Source: Spongilla lacustris
Taxonomy: Eukaryota; Porifera; Demospongiae; Spongillida; Spongillidae
Assembly: GCA_949361645.1 (NCBI GenBank)
Contig: OX442417.1
Location: forward strand, 15,160,532 to 15,224,531
Direction of reading: 5' to 3'
Length of the DNA: 64,000 nt
The notes beneath the pieces were generated by a model. The model saw only the letters and a list, made by a program, of their open reading frames with translations. It did no database searches and was not told where the DNA came from. Shown piece by piece: positions 23,501 to 32,581 of the stretch. Within the stretch, counting starts at the first letter, position 1. Every line of letters begins with the position of its first letter. The translations under genes were made by a program, and so were the position numbers.

Positions 23501-24954
23501 TTGGTATGTACAATAACACTCTTCCAGCACTGGCTTCAACCTGTCCTTTGGACTACTGCAATAATACCATAAATAAGTTGTCTCTAAGTAGATCTGGGGA
23601 CTTGTGCAATGGAGGGCGTACTGGAATTCTTTGTGGTCATTGTCATGGTAACCAAAGTGTGATCTTTGGCTCTTCCAAGTGCCAGATGTGCACAGATATG
23701 TGGCTGATCACACTTGTGATGTTTGCAGTGCTGGGTGTCTTACTGGTGGCAGCACTGTTCTTCCTCAACCTCACTGTAACACAAGGCACACTCTATGGGC
23801 TCATCTTCTATGCCAACATCATTCAAGTCAATGCTTCAATATTGTTCAATCAATCCATTTTAAACCCTATGAAGGTGATTGTGTCCTTTGTGAACCTTGA
23901 CCTTGGGCTCCCTCTGTGTTTCTATGATGGTATGGATGATGCTGACAAGGCTGGCCTTCAGTTTGTGTTCCCAGCCTACCTCCTCATCCTCACCATGACA
24001 GTCATTGTGCTCTGCCACTACTGTCTTCAGCGATCTCCAACCTCCTCCACTAGTTCCTGTTGGTATAGATTTCCCATCATAATAGGAGAAAGAGCAGTTG
24101 GTGTCCTATCTACTCTCATCTACTTGTCATATTCCAAATTGTTGAGAACTGTCATTGATGTTCTCACATATTCCACAGTCCATCTTCCCACTGGTGACAT
24201 GTATGTGTGGTTCTATGATGGAAATGTGGAGTACTTTCATGGGAAGCATACTGTTTTATCTGTGGTTGCCATGGTGACATGTACACTGTTCCTCCTCCCC
24301 TATACTTTTGCCCTCACTTTCATTCCAATCATTGAACGGTACAGTGAACACAACAGACTGTTCAACTATCTCCACAAGAAGGCCAATCAGATGAAACCAA
24401 TGAATGATGCCCACTATGCTCCATATAAGGGGGAGTGGCGATGGTGGCTGGGAGCAAGGCTTTGGCTTCTCGTTGTGATGTACAGTTTAAATCCAGTACT
24501 TAGTTCTGACAAGCCATCTCTGCTTCTGTCCATCCAGGCTACTGTGGTGATCTTGTTTGCCATAGCACAAGCAGGAATAAAGCCATTTGGACAGTCACAT
24601 CAACAGACAGATAGATGCACCAGATATACCATCCTCTGCAATCAATTGTGCAATTGTCTTGATCTGTTCTACCTCCTAAACTATATTGCACTAGCTCTGT
24701 CAATGTCTTACATTCTAGACCAGAGCTCAAACCAAGCACAGATGACTTTAGTATCTGTTGGTGTTTTGGTGGGTCTCTATGTAGTGGTGTTGATGGTGAC
24801 TGTCTTGTACCATCTCATTGTAGTCAATGGATTATTTGAAAGGAAATATGAATTAATGGTTCCTATAGAGATGGATGACCCCACCACCAATACTGTGAGC
24901 ACCACCACTGTGACAGTCAGCTGTGATCTGAGGGAACCACTGTGTGAAGATTAA
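20503..24954 (+). CDS. Intact beta-helix / polytopic membrane surface protein (1483 aa)
   Basis: A single uninterrupted exon. The ATG at 20503 starts a hydrophobic leader (about residues 1-20), so the helix is predicted to be extracellular. Residues about 30-125 are the conserved cap (PPCDISN, CEGEGRV). About 125-650 hold some 17 rungs of the C-T-F-Q-N/D-N-S-A type, each about 25 residues, rich in N-x-T/S glycosylation sites and G-G turns, as in right-handed parallel beta-helices. About 650-1060 form a capping and Cys-rich region (CGCSDPKLC, LPCEPGFTLMS, CDCSLFF, ILCGHCHGN). From about 1067 I count roughly nine membrane spans, beginning WLITLVMFAVLGVLLVAALF. The short tail is Thr-rich and ends LREPLCED. 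Compared with the other intact gene, about 15 residues after YHLIVV are missing. No function is known to me; receptor, adhesion or recognition roles are guesses. Confidence 0.9.
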   Translation: MMIQMVIVLSVLGSYMIVMSDEVNLTATIPPGYALQDYLCSGPLKSNTTVVLDDGEYRMSSGPPCDISNGGNIAIIGSSMKNTTVRCEGEGRVLRFISVQNLTLERMTFISCGIQLVSIENTVIANCTFQSSSMGQGAISSQSSTNIDITSCVFQNSATDGGGAVMLDESKGNVNITNCIFQNNSAGYGGGAVWLFESTGDVSITNCTFQNNSATYGGAVALYYGTNGDVSITNCTFQNNSATNGGGVMMYGSTGEVSIINCTFQNNSAIHTNAGYGGAVLLDGSTGNVSITNCTFQNNSAYGGGGAVRLYEPKGDISITECTFQDNSATSYGGGVRLDGSNGSISITNCTFQDNSANNGVGGAVMLYESTGDISITECTFQDNSANVGGAVRLYESTGDISITECTFQDNSANVGGAVWLLYGSTGDISITECTFQDNSAYSGGAMMLYAPIGDVSIINCSFQNNSATLYGGGGAMYLHGPTADVSIMNCSFQNNSAYDGDGGAVFLDGATSNVSVTYCTFQNNSALYGGGVWLGGSTGNVSITNCTFHNNSATYGGGVWLGGSTGNVDITNCTFHNNRAILGGAMWLDGSMGNGGAISILSAHAIIIYNSAFTNNTAVTGAAVHAQNSINSQGEPLGHLLLQDVAIKDNHCSRGGAIYFDGMKVDIFGNTPTGSQFSSNSAQGAIRGQNGLLLLHGNITFTENRGVNGGAVSLSNNVPLQFCVGCRVEFSRNVATGSGGAIYNDGEKNQALRGSTCIILFIHIYPVPLPQPQMFSITFTDNHAQQSGHAVYATPIYNCNNKCFQFQNGINECTNELNLTSYFTITSLPGDSSDLQVLTFPTDVHLCGCSDPKLCNVISQNLGKATTYPGGTVRLNVTSVGDGNNLSPSVVYTQIDTSGINITFGPRQEAQWIRTVCGTIEYQIYGAEMALAKLLLTNNPNNPPTVIEVELLPCEPGFTLMSDSSTGQKMCDCSLFFTSLGVVCDTADGTVTRNKNNWIGMYNNTLPALASTCPLDYCNNTINKLSLSRSGDLCNGGRTGILCGHCHGNQSVIFGSSKCQMCTDMWLITLVMFAVLGVLLVAALFFLNLTVTQGTLYGLIFYANIIQVNASILFNQSILNPMKVIVSFVNLDLGLPLCFYDGMDDADKAGLQFVFPAYLLILTMTVIVLCHYCLQRSPTSSTSSCWYRFPIIIGERAVGVLSTLIYLSYSKLLRTVIDVLTYSTVHLPTGDMYVWFYDGNVEYFHGKHTVLSVVAMVTCTLFLLPYTFALTFIPIIERYSEHNRLFNYLHKKANQMKPMNDAHYAPYKGEWRWWLGARLWLLVVMYSLNPVLSSDKPSLLLSIQATVVILFAIAQAGIKPFGQSHQQTDRCTRYTILCNQLCNCLDLFYLLNYIALALSMSYILDQSSNQAQMTLVSVGVLVGLYVVVLMVTVLYHLIVVNGLFERKYELMVPIEMDDPTTNTVSTTTVTVSCDLREPLCED

Positions 24955-25103
24955 AGTGCATGCCATATTGAATTTTCATAAATGAAATGTTTTAAACAAT
25001 TTTGTACTAGTTTAAATAGCATAATGCTGAAAATTAAATGCTTTTTTGTACTACATGTATTTAATCCTGGAGTAATTTGCTGTTTCAATGCCATGTAACA
25101 TGT
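24955..25103. other. 3' flank of the intact gene
   Basis: An AT-rich stretch with ATTAAA-like possible polyadenylation signals before the foldback element starts. Confidence 0.3.
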
Positions 25104-25957
25104 AGCTTCGTCCCCAGGCCCTGTTTTATTAAAGTTACGGGGGGAAAAACAGGGCCTGGTAGACACCGCCATGGTCGAAGCGCGCATGCGCTAGTTTGTC
25201 CCAGAATACCTGGGGTAACCGTAATTTCCTTTTGGAAACCATTCCGTATACTCGTCTGATTTCGCGATGGCGTATTCTGTTGAGTTCCGAGAAGCGGTGG
25301 CTTATTCTTTATCGTGTCTTAACGAACGAAATCAGGCGAGCAGCATACGCCATCGCGAAATCAGACGAGTATACGGAATGGTTTCCAAAAGGAAATTACG
25401 GTTACCCCGGGTATTCTGGGACAAACTAGCGCATGCGCGCTTCGACCCTGGCAGTGCCCCGTAACTTTATGGAACAGGGCCTGGGGACGAGGCTAATGGT
25501 GTGCATGTACAGTGGAGATCGTGATAGTTGAACGAAAAAAATATTGGCATTAATTTTATGTTTCTTTGAATTTAAAACAATAACCACATGTGATATTGAA
25601 AATCTAACTGCACAGATACATGGGCTATACAATTGTCATCAATTAGTAAAAAAAATATGGTGTGTGTCACCTTCTACCACTTTCGTTTCAGTGACCCCAG
25701 TCTTGTCAACTGAGTTTTCCTATTTATCTTCACTCAGGGATAGCGTATCAGGATGATTATTGGGATGAAACTTAAGCACCACCTCTAATTGATTTGGCCG
25801 AGCCATATTCTGAACCCGGGAAACCGTTCGGTTATTGTCGAGCGATACGTAGCTTATAAAGACTAAAAGTGTTAAGCATTTTGTTTTTCGAAGCGCTCGA
25901 TTCATGCTAGATAAAGCATTCAGTTATTCCGAAGGATGATCATTGCATCGTTTTGGG
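25104..25957. mobile_element. Giant foldback element, left arm
   Basis: The left arm pairs in inverted orientation with 29760-30460. It has an outer palindrome (25104-25495, CGTCCCCAGGCCCTG ends, centre near 25300) and an inner part (25500-25957) containing CCCGGGAAACCGTTCGG and GCGATACGTAGCTTATAAAG, which are found inverted near 29870-29920. It is broken from the centre of the palindrome by a hAT insertion at 25958. An open frame beginning AYSVEFREAV inside the outer palindrome may recall a transposase helix, but it is short. Confidence 0.85.
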
Positions 25958-26093
25958 CAGGGTTGCCGAAGGCCAGTCCGGCCTGCCAGGTCGGCCTGCC
26001 AGGCCGGACATTTAGCTTGGCCTGGCAGGCCGGATTGTGACCTGACAGGCCGGCAGGCCGGGATCCACCCACTTATTATAATAAATTATTAAT

Positions 26094-26542
26094 TCATTTC
26101 GCAATGTCTGTAGCTATAGGTGGGACATGTACAGTAATATTCAATTCCTGTGCCAATTCAGCTGCTTTGGACAGCAGGAGAGCATCAGAAAGTACTCCAT
26201 TACGTCCACGCACACTAAAATTAATAATAAATGGATTGTTAGAATCGTTTATTGATTGCCATCAGCCTCTTACCTGCTAAACCATAAGAAGAGCCCCTTG
26301 TCTAGCAGAGGCCACTTAGGACTACGCCTCTTCTGCCTTTTTGTTTCAGGTGCTTGGAGATCCAGCTTGTGAAAGCCAGCTTTGACAGCCTTGCCTACCA
26401 CAGAGCGATGGATCTCCTTTCCACACTTTTCTTTAAACCATGCAGCCACTATTTCTTCCGAATGACCTGTTTCAACTTTTCGCTTAGCTATCAGGCGCTT
26501 CTCTTCACCCGTGAGTGACATTCTTGTGAGTTTCTGCGACAT
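26094..26542 (-). CDS. CENP-B/Tigger-like DNA-binding protein, two exons
   Basis: Exon 1 runs 26542-26274 (start MSQKLTRMSL) and exon 2 runs 26214-26094. The donor AGCAG-GTAAGA and acceptor TTTTAG join in frame, giving 129 residues. The first half (LTGEEKRLIAKRKVETGHSE) resembles a CENP-B/psq helix-turn-helix. The second half (WPLLDKGLFLWFSSVRGRNG, LLLSKAAELAQELN) resembles the CENP-B/Tc5 DNA-binding domain found in pogo/Tigger transposases. No DDE nuclease domain follows. It lies near one end of the hAT element and on the same strand as the hAT dimerisation relic. It may be a captured or truncated Tigger gene. Function in transposition is not established. Confidence 0.6.
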
Positions 26543-27703
26543 GGCTACACTGACGCGCAATTGCACATGTACATGCGATATTGATACAGAGTAGGCCTAT
26601 ATATTATTGCATTATATTACATTTGCGTCTTGCGCTAGTTCATTGTGTGCTTTGCGCATGTTTGGAAGTAAGAATAGTGCTTTGTGCAATCTTTTGTCCT
26701 TGCATTTCGGCTGCTTGCCTGTAACAAAAGCTACTTTGTCTGAAATTGAATTCACTAAGGAACGAGCGATCAAGATTACATGTACTTTTGGTTGCATTGG
26801 CTTGTTGCAATGCATGCGCGCGCATGTAATCTTCCGCATATATATGAATATTATTATTGTGGCCACATATCACACCCCTGCGCTTATATCGAGGGAATGC
26901 GCCTATACATGTATCGTAGTGCGCTCTTATCGAGGGCAGACTGTACATGGGACAGATTCCGAGATAACTTCCTATGTTTTATAACATTATAAAATAATCG
27001 TGTTATAACATTTGAATTGTTGTATCTGCCGAACAATAAAGGCTATCGACTTCCTATTTTCAACACTTCATACTACACCATTGCCCTAGGGTAAAATACA
27101 TTTTTGTGTCTTGCACTTGCTCAGTACCACCATTGCAACGTTCGATACCCCACCAGGCTCAAACCCAACATAACTTTCTGTAGGAGTAATCAAATCGCTT
27201 CAAATTCGGTTTGTAGGTAGAGAGGTCCTATATCTATCCATTTGTTGTGTTCGTTAATTTTTATGCCATCCGTTACGGAGATATAGTTGAACAAACTACC
27301 TGCACTTTTTCCCGCTTGATACGCGGCAATGATATAATCACCGCCTCCCATACTTTGAGCGGGACGCGATTTGCCCAAATCATCGGCGCGAATCGAGCGG
27401 GAAAAAGTGCACGTACGTAGTTTGTTAAACTATATCTCTGTAATGGATGGATAAAAATTAACAGAACAAATCGATAGATATAGGACCTCTTTACCTACAA
27501 ACCGAAGTTATGTTGGGTTTGAACCTGGTGGGGTTTCGAACGTTGCAATGCTGGCACGGAGCAAGTGCAAGACACCAAAATGTATTTTACTATAGAGTAA
27601 TGGTGCAGTACGTAGTTATGAAAATAGGAAGTCGATAGCCTATACCGTTCGGACGATCTAGCGATTCAAATGTTATATAACACGATTATTTTATAACGTT
27701 ATA

Positions 27704-28780
27704 GAGTGGAACTTCGTATAAGGAATTCTGGTGTGGTTTGAAAAATATCTCGGCCATTTTAAGTGGTGCAATGATGACAAACACATTTTGAAGTAGCGGG
27801 AGACCCAAACTAAATCACTAGGGTGTTTTTGGTCCGTATAAACCTTCAGTTGTTTTAATTCGACGTGACCCAACTTTACCCGACCACGCTCACGCGTTCA
27901 CTGCACTTTCTAGGATATAGTAATGGGTCTCGCTGTGTGGTTCGATCAAACTTCAGTGATTCCTATACCTATAAATACTTTAAATAGCAATGCACCACTT
28001 ACCGTTTGTTCAAAATAATTCAAAAACGACAATAGCCTAGAGAGCTGCCATCTTTTTCACACAAATTGGGTTTATTGTACAGTTATTAAAAATTAACTCC
28101 TTTTATTATTGTTAACGGGCGTTAAATATACATTCCAGTCGTGCGCGCGCTGCGTTTTCGCTCAACCCTACTCTATGGCAAGCCTTGGTGGAAAGAAACC
28201 TAAACCAGTGCACGAGAGAGAGTGTGAAAAGCTCCTATCAGGACAGATTCCTTGCACATCCATTAAAAGTGGGGATGAGACGATCCGTTTCCGTAGTGTC
28301 AGGGGAAAGTGGTACTTCCATCTGACCTACAACCCATGGCCAGTAGGACATTCGAAAAGCAAAGGAGTGACAGTAGAGGACCCGGATGAGAGCTACGTTC
28401 TAGGTACTAGGTAAAGGTTATTGGCAAGCCCATTGTTCAAACAACAGGGATCTGCACAAGATCTACCATCAGCAGCCCCTCCCACTCCCAACTACACAAC
28501 CAGATCATACTCCAACAACATCAGTGACATCAATACTATGCCGGGCTGTAAAAGTAAAACTCACCTACCGAGCCTCTGATATAATGTTGTGTTGTAATTT
28601 CAATTATAAACTTGAAAAAATGCAAAATAAAAAATCAAATTTTTTTTTTTTTCAAATAAAGTCTCTTATTATCCCCTTTATGTCACTACAAAGCTATGCA
28701 TGTAAATAATAATATATAAAAAGCATAGGTTGCATAGAAACACGGTGCCATTACTGGGTCATTTATACGTGGTTCCACTC
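27704..28780. mobile_element. TA-flanked DNA element nested in the foldback element
   Basis: Inverted ends GAGTGGAAC...CGTATAA and TTATACG...GTTCCACTC are flanked by TA at 27702-27703 and 28781-28782. Excising it with one TA restores the host arm (ACGTTATAAAACATAGG), which matches the inverse of the intact left arm. A TA duplication points to the Tc1/mariner superfamily or a derived MITE. The only notable open frame is 28175-28414, with no transposase motif. Confidence 0.85.
28175..28414 (+). CDS. Small unknown ORF inside the TA element (79 aa)
   Basis: From the ATG at 28175 it reads MASLGGKKPKPVHERECEKL and contains GKWYFHLTYNPWPVG. The sequence is charged and protein-like, but I recognise no family. 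It could be a captured exon carried by the element. Whether it is expressed is unknown. Confidence 0.3.
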   Translation: MASLGGKKPKPVHERECEKLLSGQIPCTSIKSGDETIRFRSVRGKWYFHLTYNPWPVGHSKSKGVTVEDPDESYVLGTR

Positions 28781-28866
28781 TAAAACATAGGAAGTTTTCT
28801 CGGAAACTGTCCCATATAGTAATATAGTTATTATACAATCAGCTGGTAATGGTTACGATTTACAAA

Positions 28867-29106
28867 TTACAGATACAGAAACTGAGTCTGAGATACGTAA
28901 CATGCAGTGATGCAAACAGCGCGCTTGCTATCTAAATAAATACTTGTAATTAACCCTGCATTGTGCTTCAGCATGACACACGCCTCCAAACATTGAGGGA
29001 GAAGGTTCCATCTCTGGCGCTGTTGAATCAGCTTAGCTCGCGAAAACACCCACTCGGATGGAGCTGAAGAAGTATGAATGTATAATAAATTGTTTAATAA
29101 TATCAT
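28867..29106 (-). pseudogene. hAT C-terminal dimerisation domain relic
   Basis: The minus strand reads TSSAPSEWVFSRAKLIQQRQ...LEACVMLKHN, matching the hAT dimerisation signature (SSA.SER.FS...L...N). The rest of the transposase is not recognisable in the element, so it is a remnant of the autonomous ancestor. Confidence 0.75.
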
Positions 29107-29235
29107 AATGTTTTGTGGTTAGCCATGAATTTTTAATAAATTGCTTAATAACATCAATTTATCCGACCTGGCAGGCCGGGGCTGTCAGGCCGGCCGGTCA
29201 CAGGCCGGACCCCGGCCTGACTTTCGGCAACCCTG

Positions 29236-30470
29236 GTTTTGGGCCCCTTTTACAATGTACCAGCTTGTTTTTCCTTTAAAATTCGGGTTGCCTAACTTCT
29301 GGCTTTAAAAACAGCACCATTTTCGGATGAATTTCATTAAAACGATGTCTTTATAAACAAACAGTTATTCTCAGTTATGGTTAAGTAAGTGCAGCTGAGT
29401 AATTGGGCGGTGGTACGACTCAAACCAAGAACGGTTCTTTTCAGAACCAAGCATAATCCATCTGTGAACGACGGCGGAGAGCAAGCAAAGGGGTAGCGCG
29501 TACTTGGGCATCGCTGCAGGAGAGAAAAGTTCCGAGTGTAATCCCAGCGATGCCCAACCGCCGCCCAGGTATGCTCTACCCTTATACTTACTCTCCGCCA
29601 TCGGTCACAGCTGAAAAGAACCGTTTTCAGCTTGACCGGACCGCCCATTTTATCAGCAATAACTGGACGTTCTAATGAAATTCATCTGAAAATGGTGCTG
29701 TTTTTAAAGCCAGAAGTTTGGCAACCCGAATTCTAGTGGAAAAACAAGCTGGTACACTGTAAAAAGGGGCCCAAACGATGCAATAATCATCGCTCGGAAC
29801 AACTACATGCTTCGATTAGCATGAATCGAGCGCTTCGAAACACAAAATGACAAACACGTATAGTCTTTATAAGCTACGTATCGCTCGACAATAACCGAAC
29901 GGTTTCCCGGGTTCAGAATCTGGCTCGGCCAAATCATTTACAGTATGGTGCTTAAGCTACATCCCAATAATCATCCTGATCCGCTATTCCTGAGTGAAGA
30001 TAAATAGGAAAACTCAGTTGACAAGACTGGGGTCACTGAAAACGAAAGTGGTAGAACGTGACAGTCACGTGATGCATCATATTTTTTGTCTACTTGATGA
30101 CAATTGTATAGTACATGGATTTTCAATATCACATGTGGTTATTGTTTTAAATTCAAGTAAGCATAAAATTAATGACAATTTTTTTTTCACTGTACACCCA
30201 CCTAGCCTCGTCCCAAGGCCCTGTTATTATTAAAGTTACGGGGGACACTGCCTGGGTCCTAGCGCGCATGCGCTAGTTTGTCCCAGATTTCCTTTTGGAG
30301 ACATTCCGTATATGGCGTATTCTGTTGAGTTCCGAGAAGCGGACCCGCCGGTGGCTTATTCTTTATCGTATCTTAACGAGTGAATTCAGATGAGTATACG
30401 GAATGGTTTCCAAAAGGAAATCATGATAACCCCAGGTATTCTGGAACAAACTCTACCAAGCCCTGCGTGT
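29236..30470. mobile_element. Giant foldback element, centre and right arm
   Basis: 29243-29500 and 29500-29765 are inverted copies of each other (GGGCCCCTTTT...CAGCACCATTTTC.GATGAATTTCATT), placing the centre of the whole palindrome near 29500. The arm continues to about 30460 and ends in the same outer palindrome found at 25104-25495 (AGTTACGGGGG, GCGCATGCGCTAGTTTGTCC). Without the hAT insertion the element would be about 2.1 kb with arms of about 1 kb. Confidence 0.8.
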
Positions 30471-30567
30471 GTTGTGTGTAGTACAAACTTTTGGTACTGC
30501 AACATTCAGAAGTGTACTAGTATGAAGTGGATAAGTGACTGTTTGTTTAAAGTTTAGTCAAGCAACA

Positions 30568-31145
30568 CAGTGGCGGATCCAGGAATTGGGAGGGGGGGGG
30601 GGGGGGGGGGGGGCGCACCGGCGAGGGTGTGGCAAGTGGTGGGGCGAAGTAGTAGGCGGGGCCGCCCCGGGGAGGGTGCGGGAGGGGGGCACCCCTCCCG
30701 CCCAGCTAGGGGGTGTGGGGGAGCGCTGTAAGCTCCCCCACCGGGGTCTGGGGCTCCGCCCCAAAAGCCAACGCTTTTTTGCGTAGAAAACCCCCCAAAA
30801 AGTACGTAAAAATTGCACTAAAAAATGTAATTACTGATCGAGGCTGGGGAGCGAACAGATCAAGAGCTCAGCCGCTATATGTTCAATGCGCCGATGCATC
30901 GCCGTTGATAGCACATGTCCTGAAGTTGAACTCACCGTTTATTCGTTTAGAAAATATTGAAATACTACCTTTTCATATGGTCACATGACGCGTGGGCGTT
31001 AATTGCTTTATTTGCCTCCACGGAAGTATATGGGCTAATTTTGGGGTTCTGCTCGCGTTTTTGGTACTTTTCCATATGCTCTCTAGAGGGTAAATTGAAT
31101 AACATACGCTAAACGGCCGGCTAATGATCTCTGCCTGTACTTCTA
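30568..31145. mobile_element. End of CAGTGGCGGATCC element with G tract, then GC-rich sequence
   Basis: CAGTGGCGGATCCAGG at 30568 is followed by a G homopolymer and a GC-rich block (30614-30775). The opposite end was not found before the assembly gap. The rest to 31145 has no recognised gene. Confidence 0.5.
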
Positions 31146-31345
31146 NNNNNNNNNNNNNNNNNNNNNNNNNNNNNNNNNNNNNNNNNNNNNNNNNNNNNNN
31201 NNNNNNNNNNNNNNNNNNNNNNNNNNNNNNNNNNNNNNNNNNNNNNNNNNNNNNNNNNNNNNNNNNNNNNNNNNNNNNNNNNNNNNNNNNNNNNNNNNNN
31301 NNNNNNNNNNNNNNNNNNNNNNNNNNNNNNNNNNNNNNNNNNNNN
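31146..31345. other. Assembly gap, 200 N
   Basis: Exactly 200 unknown bases. It interrupts the helix-rung region of the family copy on the right, so copy structure and gene content across it are unknown. Confidence 1.
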
Positions 31346-31881
31346 CTACCATAAGTAGCACTGTTATTCTGAAATGTGCAGTTTGTGATGCTAACATTGT
31401 CTGTTGGTCCACACAGCATCACAGCACCACTATCACCATCATTAGCACTGGTATTCTGAAACGCGCAATTCGTGATGCATACTTGTATGTTGTGGCTTGA
31501 TTGCGCTTCCATCGAACTGCTCTGAAATGTGCAGTTAGTGATGAAAGTATTTTCAATTGATCCCAATTGTATACTACAGTTAATGAATGTCATTCTCTCC
31601 ATGTGAACCCTTTGCACTGAACTGAACCGAAACACTCTTCCTTCTCCTTCGCAGCGAATTATGGTGCTTTTCATCGAAGACCCCGTTATCGTAATGTTGC
31701 CTTCATTGGAAATGTCGCAGGGCGGTCCTGAAGATATGCGATGCACTCCATCACCCAACACAACAGTCGTATTGAACTCCAGCGTTCTGTTGCATAGACA
31801 GTCCTGTAGAGGAATCGTAGCGGGGAGGTTGACCAGGTCGGACATAACACCCGATAACACAAGCATCCATGTATGAACCAT
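31346..31881 (-). pseudogene. Beta-helix/TM family copy, 5' part cut by the assembly gap
   Basis: The ATG at 31881 (MVHTWMLVLSGVMSDLVN) starts a frame that stays open through the cap (PPCDISNEGN, CEGEGRV) and about three rungs to the gap. The leader is shorter than in the intact genes. Left of the gap there is no family sequence, so the gene is truncated or rearranged there. It is called a pseudogene on that basis; an intact continuation cannot be excluded. Confidence 0.6.
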
Positions 31882-31889
31882 CGTCACTA

Positions 31890-31970
31890 GTACTTTTGTT
31901 GACCAGAGACGTAGGAAGGTATTTTAAAAGGGGATCCGGTGTCACAGGCATGTACTCTTACGTAGCCACA
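31890..31970 (-). promoter_or_regulatory. Conserved 5' flank of family genes
   Basis: Same block as upstream of the copies at 13774 and 38755: CTACGTCTCTGGTCAACA, TATA-like TTTTAAAATACC, then CACCGGAT. Putative core promoter by conservation only. Confidence 0.5.
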
Positions 31971-31981
31971 CCCTTGCGCAG

Positions 31982-32058
31982 TAGGGGGGGGGGGGGGGGG
32001 GGGGGGGGGGGAATCGCGACCAATCCCTCCGATCCCCTCCTAGCTACGGGCCTGTTAT
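31982..32058. mobile_element. G tract and element end (CTACGGGCCTG)
   Basis: CAGTAGGG with a long G homopolymer, followed by TAGCTACGGGCCTG, resembles the two ends of a very short DNA MITE inserted in the 5' flank. Target duplication is not evident. Confidence 0.35.
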
Positions 32059-32579
32059 TTATGCTCTGTTCACCACATTAGGAGTTTTTGTTTTGTTTTG
32101 CTACAAGGTTAATCGCCCTGATGATTGGCCCGCCGCATTGGTCTGAATCCTGCTCTTCAGAGCCAATCAAAGGAGAGGCACAAGGAGGTAGCCTGGAATC
32201 AATGTTTTACGCAAAATATTACAATGGGCAAGAATTACAAGCCCTTTAATGGCTGATTTAGTAAAGAACGGCCTAAAAAAAAAACGGCCTGCATGGTGAC
32301 CCGTCCGGTCCATTCTCAATGGCATACCGGCATCCTCAGAGTCAAGGATTTGTAGAAAGAGGTTGCATGGTAGCATTATTGGGGGCTCGCCAAGCAACAG
32401 TACAAAGGGAGACACGAAGGACTGCAATGACGTGCCTGACCATGTTTTCAAGAGTTTTGAACCATGGCTCAGTGTCATATCAGTAGAGAACACCGAATTG
32501 TATTTCTATACACTATAGGCTGTACTGCAAACGCATTTTATACATAAATATTAAGTAATGTGTATACGTAATTATACCG
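32059..32579. other. Dispersed repeat and unknown ORF
   Basis: 32120-32200 (ATTGG...CTCTTCAGAGCCAATCA...GGCACAAGGAGGT) occurs inverted at 39320-39400. A minus-strand open frame at 32167-32493 has no motif I know. Confidence 0.35.
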
Positions 32580-32581
32580 TA

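Larger units (their letters stand above)
26947..28815. mobile_element. Foldback element (ATGGGACAG family) nested in the hAT element
   Basis: The left end ATGGGACAGATTCC and right end GGAAACTGTCCCAT are inverted. Long arms share sequence with the element at 14585-15397 (for example ATGCCATCCGTTACG and GAGTAATCAAAT). The right arm is split by a 1.08-kb insertion at 27704-28780; without it the element is about 790 bp, close to the other copy. Target-site duplication is not clear. Confidence 0.9.
25958..29235. mobile_element. hAT element, 3.3 kb, with perfect 8-bp target duplication
   Basis: Terminal inverted repeats read CAGGGTTGCCGAA at the left and TTCGGCAACCCTG at the right, each followed inward by repeated CAGGCCGG motifs. 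The flanking octamers are identical: GTTTTGGG at 25950-25957 and 29236-29243. Removing the element and one octamer restores the palindrome of the host foldback element (GCATCGTTTTGGGCCCC against its inverted partner near 29765). An 8-bp duplication and such ends are typical of hAT. The inside holds a hAT dimerisation relic, a CENP-B-like two-exon gene and a nested foldback element. Confidence 0.95.

Noticed and set aside
25267..25464. Transposase-like helix-turn-helix frame AYSVEFREAV
   Set aside because: It lies across the centre of a palindrome, is only about 65 codons and is broken in the second copy; resemblance too weak to call.
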